This document shows positions 47,147-56,491 of a DNA stretch of 64,000 nucleotides, in pieces. The DNA is taken from the NCBI GenBank assembly GCA_018262705.1, contig JADFDQ010000001.1, positions 266,112 to 330,111 of the forward strand, given 5' to 3'. Under the pieces are notes generated by a model. It saw only the letters and a list, made by a program, of their open reading frames with translations. It did no database searches and was not told the DNA's origin. The DNA is from Xanthomonas sp. (GTDB lineage Bacteria > Pseudomonadota > Gammaproteobacteria > Xanthomonadales > Xanthomonadaceae). A program made the translations under genes and the position numbers. The stretch's first letter is position 1. The number at the start of each line of letters is the position of its first letter.

Positions 47147-48051
47147 CCACACCGCTGTTCGACACCCGCCAGATCCGCCGCCGCTTCAGCCGCGCCGCCG
47201 CCAGTTACGACGCCGTGGCCGACCTGCAGAAGCTCGCTGAACGGCGCTTGCTGGACTCGCTGGATTACCTCGACGATCCGGCGCTGGAACGCCAGCCGCC
47301 GCAGCGCGTGCTCGACCTCGGCTGCGGCACCGGCAGCGCCAGCCGCGTCATGCAAAAGCGCTGGCCGAAGGCGCAGATCCTGTCGCTGGATCTGGCATTG
47401 CCGATGCTCGAACGCAGCCGCGCCGCCTCGAAGATCTGGAACCCGTTCGCGCACGCGCCGCTGCCGGTGTGCGCCGATGCCCGCCGGATCCCGCTGGCCG
47501 AAGGCACGGTCGACGTGATCTTTTCGAACCTGTGCCTGCAGTGGGTCGACGCGCTGGAGTTGGTGCTCAACAGCTTCCGTCGCGTGCTCAAGCCGCAGGG
47601 CCTGCTGCTGTTTTCCACCTTCGGTCCGGAAACCCTGTGGGAGCTGCGCGAGGCGTTCGCGCAGGCCGATCAGGCCCCGCACGTGAGTGCCTTTGTCGAC
47701 GTGGCCGGCGTTGGCGATGCGCTGATCGATGCCGGCTTCTTCCAGCCGGTGGTCGATCGCGACGAAGAGGTCAGGTTCTATCCCGATCTGGCCGCGCTGA
47801 TGCGCGAACAGCGTGCGCTCGGCGCCACCAATGCGCTGCTCGATCGGCGCGCCACCCTGACCGGGCGCGGACGCTTCGATGCCGCGCGGCGCGCCTACGA
47901 AGGCCAGCGCACCGAAGCGGGGCTTCCGGCGACGTTCGAGATCATCAGCGCGATGGCGTGGGCGCCCGAATACGGCGCGCCGATCCGCGAGGGCGGCGTC
48001 GATCTGGTGTCGGTGCCGGTGTCGAGCATTCCGATCCGCCGCCGCAGATGA
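47143..48051 (+). CDS. bioC: Malonyl-ACP O-methyltransferase
   Basis: BioC methylates malonyl-ACP to let the fatty-acid machinery build the pimeloyl chain. The 302-residue class I methyltransferase has motif I VLDLGCGTGSASRVM, an acidic motif II in LSLDLALPML, VDVIFSNLCLQWV, and FRRVLKPQGLLLFSTFGPETLWEL, which is characteristic of BioC. The N-terminal RQIRRRFSRAAASYD is also typical. Translation is coupled to bioH by ATGA. bioA and bioD are not in the window. Confidence 0.93.
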   Translation: MTTPLFDTRQIRRRFSRAAASYDAVADLQKLAERRLLDSLDYLDDPALERQPPQRVLDLGCGTGSASRVMQKRWPKAQILSLDLALPMLERSRAASKIWNPFAHAPLPVCADARRIPLAEGTVDVIFSNLCLQWVDALELVLNSFRRVLKPQGLLLFSTFGPETLWELREAFAQADQAPHVSAFVDVAGVGDALIDAGFFQPVVDRDEEVRFYPDLAALMREQRALGATNALLDRRATLTGRGRFDAARRAYEGQRTEAGLPATFEIISAMAWAPEYGAPIREGGVDLVSVPVSSIPIRRRR

Positions 48052-48081
48052 GCCGCGGCGGGCGCGTCGGCTCCGCAGCGC

Positions 48082-49359
48082 TCAGCGTTCCAGAATCGCC
48101 GTCACGCCCATGCCGCCGGCGGTGCAGATGCTGACGAGGCAGCGGCGGCCGGCGCGGGCGCGCAGTTCTTTCGCGGCGCTGGCGACGATCCGCGCGCCGG
48201 TGGCGGCGAACGGATGCCCGCAGGCCAGCGAGGAGCCGTTGACGTTGATCTTGCTTGGGTCGATCGAGCCCAGCGGCGCGCCGAGGCCAAGCCGATCGCG
48301 GCAGTAGTCGGCGCTTTCCCAGGCTTTGAGCGTGCACAGCACCTGCGCGGCAAATGCTTCGTGGATTTCGTAGAGATCGAAGTCCTGCAGGCGCAGGTTG
48401 TTGCGCGCCAGCAGTTCGGCCACGGCCACCGTCGGTGCCATCAGCAGGCCTTCGCCGTGGACGAAATCGACCGCCGCCACCTGCGCGTCGCGGATATGGC
48501 AGAGCACGTCAAAGCCGTGCTGCGCCGCCCATTCGTCGCTGGAAATCAGGCAGGCGGACGCGCCGTCGGTCAACGGCGTGGAGTTGCCGGCGGTCAGGGT
48601 GCCCTTGCCGGAGGCTTTGTCGAACGCGGGTTTGAGCGTGGCGAGCTTTTCGATGCTGGTGTCGGGACGCAGATTGTTGTCGCGGTTGACGCCGCGAAAG
48701 CCGACCACCAGATCGTCGAAGAAACCGCGCCCGTAGGCCGCCGCCAGCTTGTGGTGCGACGCCACTGCCAGCGCGTCCTGCGCCTCGCGGGGGATGCCCC
48801 ATTCGCGCGCCATGTCTTCGCAATGGTCGCCCATCGACTTGCCGGTGCGCGGCTCGGCCACGCCGGGAAAATCCGGCTTGAGTTCGGACAGACGAAAACC
48901 CTTGAACGCGCCCAGCCGCTGCCCCAGCGACTTGGCGGACTCGGCGTGCAGCACGCGCCGACGCAGCGATTGGCCATAGACGATCGGCACGTCGGAGGTG
49001 GTGTCCGAGCCGCCGCCGATACCGGCTTCGATTTGTCCGGTGGCGATCTTGCCGGCGATACCGAGGATGGTGTCCAACGACGTGCCGCAGGCGCGTTGCA
49101 TGGTGATGCCGGGGGTCAGCGGCGACAGGCCGGAGGACAGTGCGGCTTCGCGACCGAGGTTCCAGTCCGAAGAATGCTTGATGACCGCGCCCATTGCGAC
49201 TTCGCCGAGCTGCTGCCCGTTCAGGCCGAACTTTTCGACCAGCGCACCCAGCGTGCGCACCGACATGCCGAGATTTCCGACGTCCGCGTAGGCGGTGTTA
49301 CGCCGGCAGAACGGGATGCGGACGCCGCCGAGAACGGCGACAGGACGACCAAATTGCAT
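48082..49359 (-). CDS. Acetyl-CoA C-acyltransferase (thiolase, FadI-like)
   Basis: The 425-residue thiolase has the acyl-accepting Cys in MQRACGTSLD, the GHP-type motif NVNGSSLACGHPFAATGARI, the EIHEAFAAQ histidine, and the second Cys in SICTAGGMGV. Length and the long insert (residues about 130-200) resemble FadI, the beta-oxidation thiolase of the trifunctional system, but fadJ is not adjacent. The ATG at 49359 is close to an unknown divergent gene. Confidence 0.88.
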   Translation of the reverse strand: MQFGRPVAVLGGVRIPFCRRNTAYADVGNLGMSVRTLGALVEKFGLNGQQLGEVAMGAVIKHSSDWNLGREAALSSGLSPLTPGITMQRACGTSLDTILGIAGKIATGQIEAGIGGGSDTTSDVPIVYGQSLRRRVLHAESAKSLGQRLGAFKGFRLSELKPDFPGVAEPRTGKSMGDHCEDMAREWGIPREAQDALAVASHHKLAAAYGRGFFDDLVVGFRGVNRDNNLRPDTSIEKLATLKPAFDKASGKGTLTAGNSTPLTDGASACLISSDEWAAQHGFDVLCHIRDAQVAAVDFVHGEGLLMAPTVAVAELLARNNLRLQDFDLYEIHEAFAAQVLCTLKAWESADYCRDRLGLGAPLGSIDPSKINVNGSSLACGHPFAATGARIVASAAKELRARAGRRCLVSICTAGGMGVTAILER

Positions 49360-49436
49360 GGCTTGCCCCCGGCGGCAACGGTGCCGCGTGCATAATGTAC
49401 GCAGTGTAGTGTGACGATATCGAGTTCAAGCTCCAG

Positions 49437-50309
49437 ATGGACAAACCTCAGCAAAAATTCTTCCGCGGCCTGATCGCGATCGAGCTGCGCGACGCCGGTC
49501 TGCCAGAACGTGCGGCGCTGTCCAGCCGCGACGCCGGCGACGTGGCCGCGCTGCTCGGCCGCGATCTGGCCAAACTCGTCCCCGGCGTGACCGGCTGCGA
49601 CTTGTCCTTGCTGGCCGTTCACTTCGATCCGGCCGAAGCGCTGCGTCCCGGCTGGCCGGTGCATCGCAGGGTCGAAGATTTGCTGGAACGGCTGCCGCCG
49701 GACATGGGACTTGGCGGCCCGCGCACGATGGGCTTCGGCGCCAACGCCAACGGCGAGGTGCCCGAACCGCTGCGCGCCGATCCGGAGTTTGCCGGCGGCG
49801 TGCTGCGGGTGATGCCGTTCGTGCTCAGCGGCGAGGCGCTGGCCGACGTCGATGCGCTGCTGGAAGACGACCTGTTCGACCACGGTTTGGCCGAAGCCGA
49901 TCTGGCGCTGGCCGTGCGCAACGGGCTGGGCGTGCAGATCGAACACATCCGCTACCAGAGCCTGCACGACCTGCTGGCGATGACGGCCATGCAGTACCAG
50001 CACGTCGGCCTCGACAACCTCTGGAACCTGCTGGACGCGGCGCTGCTGGAACCGGGCAACGAGCGCGTGCTGTCCGAGCCGAACGAACCGCTGGTGCGCT
50101 ATGCGAACGGCGAGGCAAGGATCGGCCTGCTGGATGCGGCGGCGTGGCAACAGCGCGACGCCGCCGAGGAAACCGATCACGAAAAACTGGCGCAGGGCTT
50201 TGCCTTTTTCGAAATGCGCCAGCGCCAGTACGCGGCGGTGCTGCGCGCACACGGCGTGCCGCTGCAGTTCGTACACTGCCCGCAGGCGGACGCGGGCTGT
50301 CTGGATTGA
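49437..50309 (+). CDS. Hypothetical soluble protein
   Basis: The 290-residue protein has no signal peptide, no membrane helix and no repeat that I can see. Segments such as MDKPQQKFFRGLIAIELRDAGL, VPGVTGCDLSLLAVHFDPAEALRPGWPVH, FGANANGEVPEPLR and VLRVMPFVLSGE are probably conserved, and the tail ends in QFVHCPQADAGCLD. Codon use is like its neighbours, so it is a real gene. I do not recognise the family. It is divergent from the thiolase gene. Confidence 0.7.
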   Translation: MDKPQQKFFRGLIAIELRDAGLPERAALSSRDAGDVAALLGRDLAKLVPGVTGCDLSLLAVHFDPAEALRPGWPVHRRVEDLLERLPPDMGLGGPRTMGFGANANGEVPEPLRADPEFAGGVLRVMPFVLSGEALADVDALLEDDLFDHGLAEADLALAVRNGLGVQIEHIRYQSLHDLLAMTAMQYQHVGLDNLWNLLDAALLEPGNERVLSEPNEPLVRYANGEARIGLLDAAAWQQRDAAEETDHEKLAQGFAFFEMRQRQYAAVLRAHGVPLQFVHCPQADAGCLD

Positions 50310-50334
50310 GAGGTGTGGCGTTGGTGGCGTGGCG

Positions 50335-50485
50335 GCCCCTCATCCTCCCCTTCGGGGCACCTTCTCCCCGCAAGGCGGGGAGAAGGACAGCCATGCGCGT
50401 GGTGAGCGAAAGAAGCCCGCGCCGCACCTGCTTTCCCTCTCCCCGCTGGCGGGGAGAGGGTGGCGCGTAGCGCCGGGTGAGGGGC
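50335..50485. repeat. CCTCTCCCC-type intergenic palindrome
   Basis: The outer arms GCCCCTCATCC (50335-) and GGGTGAGGGGC (-50484) enclose two hairpins: CTTCTCCCCGC-AAG-GCGGGGAGAAGG and CCCTCTCCCCGC-TGGC-GGGGAGAGGG. This style of repeat is common between genes in GC-rich proteobacteria. It separates the convergent unknown gene and the adhesin gene. Confidence 0.82.
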
Positions 50486-50510
50486 TGCTTTGCGGCAGCA
50501 GGGCAACACC

Positions 50511-52421
50511 CTACAGGTCGATACCGAAACCACCACCCACGCTGCTCTCGCCGTGGGCGAAGCTGGCGCCCAGCGAGAACGAACCTCGATCACCAAGACG
50601 CCGCCCGTAGCCGATCGACACCGCACCCTGCCCGCCCTGCGCGCCGACGCCAATCGCAATCCGTCCGCGCGGGCTGTTGCTCATCGCCGCGTTCACCGCC
50701 ATCTGGGTCATCGCCGTGGACATCGCGCCGACCCGGTCGATGCGCTGGTCGGTCTGTGCAAAGCGACGATCCACCTGCTGCTGGTATTGGCTGAAAGTGT
50801 CGTTCCAGGCCACGAAACGCTGGTCGGTGTAGGACTTGGCCGAGGCCAGGGTCGCGGCATCGCCGGCAGTCATATCGCTGCGAATCGCCGCCTCGCGGGT
50901 GTCGGTGTAGGTATTGGCCGCACCCACGGCGTTGTTGGCCACGGTCAGCGCGGTGTTGGCGGTTGATTGCGCCGCATCGGCGCTGGTTTGCGCATGATCG
51001 GCCGTGGCTTGTGCATGATCCGCCGACGCCTGCGCATTGTTGGCCGCAGTCATCGCGGCGTCCGCCGTGGTCTGGGCATTGTTCGCTGCGGTCATTGCCG
51101 AATTTGCAGTGGTCTGTGCGGCATTGGCGCTGGTTTGCGCAGCGGCGGCAGAGCCGGCGACGGCGTCCAGTTGTCCCTTGTTGACCGCATCGGTGGCGGC
51201 CACGCCGTTGGCGACGCCGCCGACCACGTTGTTGCCCATGTTGACCACAGTGTTATTGACGATGGTGAAGTGGGCGCCGCCGCCACCCACGGTCAGGCCG
51301 AAGAAGGTTGGCGTGTTGCTGAACCCGTAGCTGATGGTGTTGCCGCTGCGGGTGACGGTGAGGTTGCCGTTGGGGTCGGTTGCGGTGAAGTCCACGGTGC
51401 TGCCACCGGTCACCGCCTGCGCTGCACCCCCATTCGCACTGATCGAAAAACCACTGTAGCTGCTGATGCCGGAAATGGCCGAATTCAATTGCCCAAGATT
51501 CACCGCATCGGTGGCGTCGATGCCGTCGGCCACGTGGATCAGGCGGGCATTGAGATCACTGCCGTAGGCCGAACCGGAGACATCCAGGTCAGACGCCGAG
51601 TGGCCGAAAGACACCACCCCGGCGACATTGGCCACCGCCTAGAAGCCCAGCGCCGTGCTGCTGTTGGCCAGCGCCTGCGATTGGAATCCGAACGCGCTGC
51701 TCTGGCTGCCGCCGGTGAAGTTCCGCACGCCTACAGCCGTGCTTTCGTCGCCGCTGGCCTGGCTACCCACGCCGATCGCCGCGCTGTGCACCCCAGTCGC
51801 ACTGGTGACGCGATCCTCAGGATCAAGCGCACCGTTGCCATTTAGGTCGAACCACGTGCCAACGGCAATGCTGTTCCTGCTGTTGGTGAAATTGCCATCT
51901 GGGCTCCCGGCCTCGCTGCCGACACCGATAGCGACGCTGGAGTTGTCACTGGCGCGGGTGTTCGCACCCATGGACACGCTGCTGGCTCCCGCAGCATAAC
52001 TGGTTTCAGTGTTGGTGCTGAAACCATCGCCGTTCCTTTCCCACCAGCCAGAGAACACCAAGCTGCCGGCTCCGTAGGCACTCCCGCCGAAGCCAAAAGC
52101 GCTGCTGGCATAGCCGCTGGCCAGGTTGAGGTTGCCAAAGGCGCTGCTTTGGAAGCCCGTGGCGAAGTTGAAGAACCCGAAGGCGCTGCTATACGCAGCG
52201 CTGGCGTTGTTCATTTCGCCGTAGGCGCTGGATGTGTCGGTACAGGTGGCGTTGTCGGTGCCGTTTTCATTACCTTGGTTGGTGGTGGCACCGGTCGGAA
52301 TGCCGTTGCTATCGACGCAGACCGGATCGGCTGCAAACGCCGGCAGCGACAGCGCAGCCAGCAAGGCCAAACTCAGGGCGGACAGCGCCAGACGGCGCGG
52401 GGAGTGATGGCGGGCTTTCAT
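50511..52421 (-). pseudogene. YadA-like trimeric autotransporter, amber-interrupted
   Basis: One frame of 637 codons runs from the ATG at 52421 (signal peptide MKARHH..., cleavage after AFA) to TGA at 50511. A single TAG (51641-51639) interrupts it within the head: ...STALGF*AVANVAGVVSFGH. Head repeats of the YadA/Hep_Hag type (SSAFGF, SSVAIGVGS, STAVGV) fill about residues 55-260. A neck and LNAVNLGQLN-like connector follow, then an Ala/Asn coiled-coil stalk (AQTTANSAMTAANN), and a YadA anchor (about 570-635). The head contains an EF-hand-like loop DLNGNGALDPED. A CAG-to-TAG change would explain the stop. Confidence 0.85.
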
Positions 52422-52587
52422 GAATCGTTTCCTCGGGTCGGCTCCGGCGGAACTGCCGGCGTGATGGAGGTATGCGAAACTTCGCCGGTCGACCGGACAC
52501 GACCGAACCGCCGATGACCACCGAGCCGATGCGCCGCCCGAAATCACCGTCCTGCTGGCGCGTGCCCGCGACGGCGACGCACAGGCG

Positions 52588-53076
52588 ATGAGCGCCGCGT
52601 ATTCGGCGATGTATGAAGACTTGAAACGCGCGGCGCGGCTGCAATTGCGGCGTATGCGTGACGATTTCCAGACCACCGCTCTGGTGCACGAGGCCTTCCT
52701 GAAGCTGGCCGGCGGCGCGCAGTTGGCCGCGAATGACCGCAATCACTTGTTGGCGCTGTCGGCGCGGGCGATGCGACAAGTTCTGGTGGACGATGCGCGT
52801 GCCCGCAAAGCCGACAAGCGCGGTGGCGGGCAGGAAGCCCTGACCCTGACGGCGCGGCTGGATGCTGGTGAGCGTGCGGTGGTGGAAATGCTGGAACTGG
52901 ACGAGTTGATCAGCCGCCTGCACACGCTGGATGAACGCGCCGCGCAGGTGGTGGAGCTGCGGTATTTCGGCGGCTACGAGGACACCGAGATCGCGCAGAT
53001 GCTGGACGTCACGGATCTCACCGTGCGCCGTGATTGGCGCAAAGCGCGCGCCTTTTTGTTAACCGAGCTCGGATGA
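52588..53076 (+). CDS. ECF sigma factor (ECF43/TIGR02999-like), 5' end uncertain
   Basis: The 162-residue product has region 2 (ALVHEAFLKL...ALSARAMRQVLVDDARARKADKRGG) and region 4 (LDERAAQVVELRYFGGYEDTEIAQMLDVTDLTVRRDWRKARAFL). This is the pattern of the sigma family linked to Ser/Thr kinases. Homologous sequence (EITVLLARARDGDAQAM) extends about 20 codons upstream of the ATG at 52588, in frame but with no start codon. An ATG at 52514 is one base out of frame. Its stop overlaps the kinase start (ATGA). It is divergent from the YadA-like gene. Confidence 0.8.
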   Translation: MSAAYSAMYEDLKRAARLQLRRMRDDFQTTALVHEAFLKLAGGAQLAANDRNHLLALSARAMRQVLVDDARARKADKRGGGQEALTLTARLDAGERAVVEMLELDELISRLHTLDERAAQVVELRYFGGYEDTEIAQMLDVTDLTVRRDWRKARAFLLTELG

Positions 53077-55499
53077 GTTCCGAAATCGATCCGACGCAGG
53101 AGCGCCGGCGTCGTGCTTTGGCCATCTTCGACGAAGTGGCCGATCTGCACACAAACGAGCGCTGGTCAAAACTCGACGCGCTGTGTGCGAGCGATGCCGA
53201 ATTGCGCGCACAGGTGCAAGCGCTGCTGGATGCTGACTCCGGGGAGGCCGAACCGTTTTCTGGAAGCGTGGACGACTGGGGCGCAGCATTGGCGCGCGAG
53301 GAGACCGAATCGCAGAACGATTCGATGCTGGGTCGCAGCATCGGCGCATGGAAAATCATTGACGTCATCGGTCGCGGCGGCATGGGCGCGGTGTATGCGG
53401 TGCAGCGCAGCGACGGCGCCTATGCGCAACAAGCTGCGCTCAAGCTGATCCGCGCCAGCGCCAATTCACCCGCTGCGCGTGAACGTTTCTTGCGTGAGCG
53501 ACAAATTCTCGCGGATTTACAGCACCCCAATATCGCGCGCTTATTGGATGGCGGGTTCAGCACCGAAGGCGAACCTTATTTCGTGATGGAACGTATCGAC
53601 GGCGTCGCCATCGACCGTTGGTGCGACGCGCGTACGCTTGATCTGCACGGACGGATCGCATTGTTCCTGCAAGTGCTCGACGCAGTGCGTTATGCGCATC
53701 GGAATCTGATCGTGCACCGCGACCTCAAGCCGTCCAATCTGTTGGTGGATGGCGAAGGTCGCGTAAAGCTGCTCGACTTCGGCATCGCCAAGCAGTTGGC
53801 CGAGGTCGAAGCCACGGCGACTCTCGACCGCGCGCTGACCTTCGAATACGCCTCGCCGGAACAGTTGCACGACGCGCAGATCACCACGGCGACAGACATC
53901 TGGCAGCTGGGCGTGATCCTGCACCGGCTGCTGTCCGGTGCGCATCCGTTCGGTATGACGCGCGAAACCCCGGTGGCCGGACAGCTGCGCCAACTCGAAC
54001 GCGCTCCGGAGCCGCTGACTCGCGCCGCCGCTTCGGTTCCTGCGGAGCAAGCCGCGCTGCGCGGCGGGCTCACGCCGATGGCGCTGTCCAAAGCACTGCG
54101 CGGCGGCCTGGCAGACATCGTGCAAGCCTGTCTGCGCCACGATCCGCAGCAACGCTACGCCTCCGCCGATGCACTGGCGAATGATTTGAAGGCATGGCTG
54201 GACAACCGCCCCATTTCCGCCGTGCCGCTGTCACGCAGGCAACGCACGCGGCTGTGGCTGCGCCGCAACCGGACGCTGGCGGCCTCGTTGGCTGCCATTA
54301 CCCTCGCCCTGCTTGCTGGAACGGGCGTGGCGTTGTGGCAGGCGCGCGAGGCGCGCATGCAGGCGCGTATCGCAGAACAACAACGCAGTTTGGCGCAGGC
54401 GCAAACCCGAAAAGCCAACCAGTCTCTGGATTTTCTGCAAGACGCGTTGTTTGGCGTGGCACCGCAGGGCCAGTTGAGTGCGCAGTTCAATTTGAACGAC
54501 CTGCTGGCGCACGCACGCACATCGCTCGACGAAAATCGTGATCTGGATCCGGAAGCAAGAAAAATCATCCAGCGCACGCTGGCCAACATGTATGGCCTCG
54601 GTCAGGACTGGGCCAATGCGGAAGCGCTGTATCGCCCTGGACTGACGGACACTGCGTCGCCTTACAACCGGGATGATGCAACGGAGTTGGCGGCTCATTA
54701 CGGCAATTACGCGCAAATCCTCGGGGTGATGGGCAAACCGATAGAAGCCATTGCCGCCGCCAAACGCGCGATGGAACTTCGCCGCCGGTACCTACCGGAC
54801 GATGTGTTCGAACAGGCGGTCTCGTTGCGCAATCTTGCCGATGCCTATCTGAGTGGCGGTGATATTGCGCAGGCGCTTGCGTACTACGACCAGGCCATCG
54901 CGCTGTTCAAGAAAACCAACAAATTGGGGCAGGTCGCGGCCATTGATGCCATGGTGGCATTCATTGGTCGGGTGCGCTGCCTCAATGCCGACGAGCACTA
55001 TTCACGCATGTTGCCGGCAATCGACGAGGCCACAGATTTTGCCGACAGTCACGGCCTGCCCGCGCAGTGGGATGGCCGCGCAGTTTTGCTCAGCATGAAA
55101 GGCACGGCACAGCGCAACACCGGCGACAGTGCTGGCGCGCTGGCCTCGTTTCAGCAAGCCGTCGAATTGATGGCGGGCATCATCGGCCCCGACAATCCAG
55201 CGCTTGCCGGTGGTTATATCGGCATCGGCGCTTCGCTCAATGATCTGAATCGACCGAAGGACGCATTGGATGCGTTCGCACATGCACAGGGCTTGATTGA
55301 AGGCAAAGCCGTGCAACCCGGCAACAACGCCAAGGTATTGGCCGGAATGGCGATGGCCTGGGGCAAGCTGGGTGATGCCAACAAGCGCGCCGATTACTAC
55401 CGGCGCGCGTTGGCCGCACTGGACGGCGCCGACAGCGCGTCATTGCAACAGCTTCGACGCAAAATCAGCGCCGAGGCAGCGGCCGCCCAGACGCACTGA
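53073..55499 (+). CDS. Membrane Ser/Thr protein kinase with TPR domain
   Basis: The 808-residue kinase has an N-terminal region (1-85), then a Hanks-type kinase domain with GRGGMG (100-105), Lys124, HRDLKPSN (215-222) and DFG (235-237). A membrane helix follows (about 398-420). The C-terminal half is helical repeats resembling TPRs (residues about 470-790, e.g. AEALYRPGL, NLADAYLSGGDIAQALAYYDQAIALF). It is coupled by ATGA to the sigma factor, a known gene pairing in which the kinase is thought to control the sigma factor. The TPR part probably senses a partner outside the cytoplasm. Confidence 0.93.
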   Translation: MSSEIDPTQERRRRALAIFDEVADLHTNERWSKLDALCASDAELRAQVQALLDADSGEAEPFSGSVDDWGAALAREETESQNDSMLGRSIGAWKIIDVIGRGGMGAVYAVQRSDGAYAQQAALKLIRASANSPAARERFLRERQILADLQHPNIARLLDGGFSTEGEPYFVMERIDGVAIDRWCDARTLDLHGRIALFLQVLDAVRYAHRNLIVHRDLKPSNLLVDGEGRVKLLDFGIAKQLAEVEATATLDRALTFEYASPEQLHDAQITTATDIWQLGVILHRLLSGAHPFGMTRETPVAGQLRQLERAPEPLTRAAASVPAEQAALRGGLTPMALSKALRGGLADIVQACLRHDPQQRYASADALANDLKAWLDNRPISAVPLSRRQRTRLWLRRNRTLAASLAAITLALLAGTGVALWQAREARMQARIAEQQRSLAQAQTRKANQSLDFLQDALFGVAPQGQLSAQFNLNDLLAHARTSLDENRDLDPEARKIIQRTLANMYGLGQDWANAEALYRPGLTDTASPYNRDDATELAAHYGNYAQILGVMGKPIEAIAAAKRAMELRRRYLPDDVFEQAVSLRNLADAYLSGGDIAQALAYYDQAIALFKKTNKLGQVAAIDAMVAFIGRVRCLNADEHYSRMLPAIDEATDFADSHGLPAQWDGRAVLLSMKGTAQRNTGDSAGALASFQQAVELMAGIIGPDNPALAGGYIGIGASLNDLNRPKDALDAFAHAQGLIEGKAVQPGNNAKVLAGMAMAWGKLGDANKRADYYRRALAALDGADSASLQQLRRKISAEAAAAQTH

Positions 55500-55556
55500 G
55501 ACGCGCCGCGACTTGCCGCTTGGCTGTGTGGGTAGCGATGCGACGCGGGGTGAACC

Positions 55557-55823
55557 TCATTTTTTTTCGGTCGCAGTTGTCCCGTTTCCGTTCGCCATCT
55601 CCTTGCCGATTTTCACGCATTCCTTTTGCGCTTTTGCCCCGCCCACGCCGTCTAGCATGTCCGCACAGCAGGACGCGATCTGCGCATCGCTGCGGGCATG
55701 TTGGTATTTAACGCACTGCTCGGCGGCTTGCCTGCCGCCGTTGACCGAGTCGGCGTGCGCGATTGGAGAAAGCGCAGTGCAAGCGATGATGCACGGGAAA
55801 AGAATCTTGCGGAACTGAATCAT
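55557..55823 (-). CDS. Small secreted Cys-containing protein
   Basis: The 88-residue protein has a signal peptide (MIQFRKILFPCIIACTALSPIAHA, cleavage after AHA) and a mature part of about 64 residues with four cysteines (QCVKY, SCCADML, ECVK). It ends in a Gly/Asn/Thr-rich tail. GGAGG precedes the ATG. I do not know the family. It lies downstream of two related lipoproteins on the same strand and may be co-transcribed. Confidence 0.72.
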   Translation of the reverse strand: MIQFRKILFPCIIACTALSPIAHADSVNGGRQAAEQCVKYQHARSDAQIASCCADMLDGVGGAKAQKECVKIGKEMANGNGTTATEKK

Positions 55824-55909
55824 GCTGGCCTCCGTGGGTGTTGGGTTTCTACGTCGTATTGACCACTCGCCGCGGGCAGAAAAGTGCCCTGCTCCGAGGT
55901 GGGCGGACA

Positions 55910-56464
55910 CTATTTCGTCGTCGTACAAGCTGCGACCGGCGTCAGCGTGAAATGCTCGCCGCCGCTGGTGGTACGCGACTGGCTGCCTGCGGTGGTGGTG
56001 CCGCCGCCTGCGGTGGTCAGCGTGCCCGGCTTGTCTGCACCATCGGGAAATTCGATGTGATAGCGCCCGCCGGCACTCCAATGCAGGCCGGGAATGTTGG
56101 GTGTGCGCACGAACTTGTAGGTGCCGTCCATGCCGCCGCTGAATTCCACGCCAAACATCTTGCCGTTGAGCACAAACGTCTGGCTGATGTCGCACACGGT
56201 TTCATCCACCGGATCGCCGCTGCCGCCGACGACGTGATACGCCGACGGCGCGGCGGCCACCCCCATCCCACCGCAGCGCGGACGCTTGTCGTTTTCGTCC
56301 GTGGGTGGCTGATTGGTGCAGGGTTCTTCCGGTGGCGCAGTCGTTGCGACGGGTGCGTCTGCGGCCGCAAGTGCGGCAGGCTGCGGCTCCTGCTTTGGAG
56401 CGCAGGCGGCAAGCAGAAGCAGCAATGCGCTGATGCAGACGGCAGGCAATGTGTTCTTGTGCAT
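55910..56464 (-). CDS. Putative lipoprotein, paralogue of 56492-57096
   Basis: The 184-residue protein has a lipobox LAAC (residues 18-21) and an Ala/Pro linker. A domain follows with PCTNQPPTDENDKRPRCGGMG, VDETVCDISQTFVLNGKMFGVEFSG and TYKFVRTPNIPGLHWSAGG. The CTN-P-TDE-DKRPRCGGMG block is shared with the neighbouring gene, so the two arose by duplication. Its four mature-domain cysteines suggest two disulfides. Function is unknown. Confidence 0.75.
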   Translation of the reverse strand: MHKNTLPAVCISALLLLLAACAPKQEPQPAALAAADAPVATTAPPEEPCTNQPPTDENDKRPRCGGMGVAAAPSAYHVVGGSGDPVDETVCDISQTFVLNGKMFGVEFSGGMDGTYKFVRTPNIPGLHWSAGGRYHIEFPDGADKPGTLTTAGGGTTTAGSQSRTTSGGEHFTLTPVAACTTTK

Positions 56465-56491
56465 GTGTGATCTCTTGGGAGTGCTACTGGA

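Noticed and set aside
50335..50485. Rho-independent terminators with strong hairpins
   Set aside because: The hairpins lack T-tracts and have the arrangement of a common intergenic repeat, so I list them as a repeat only.
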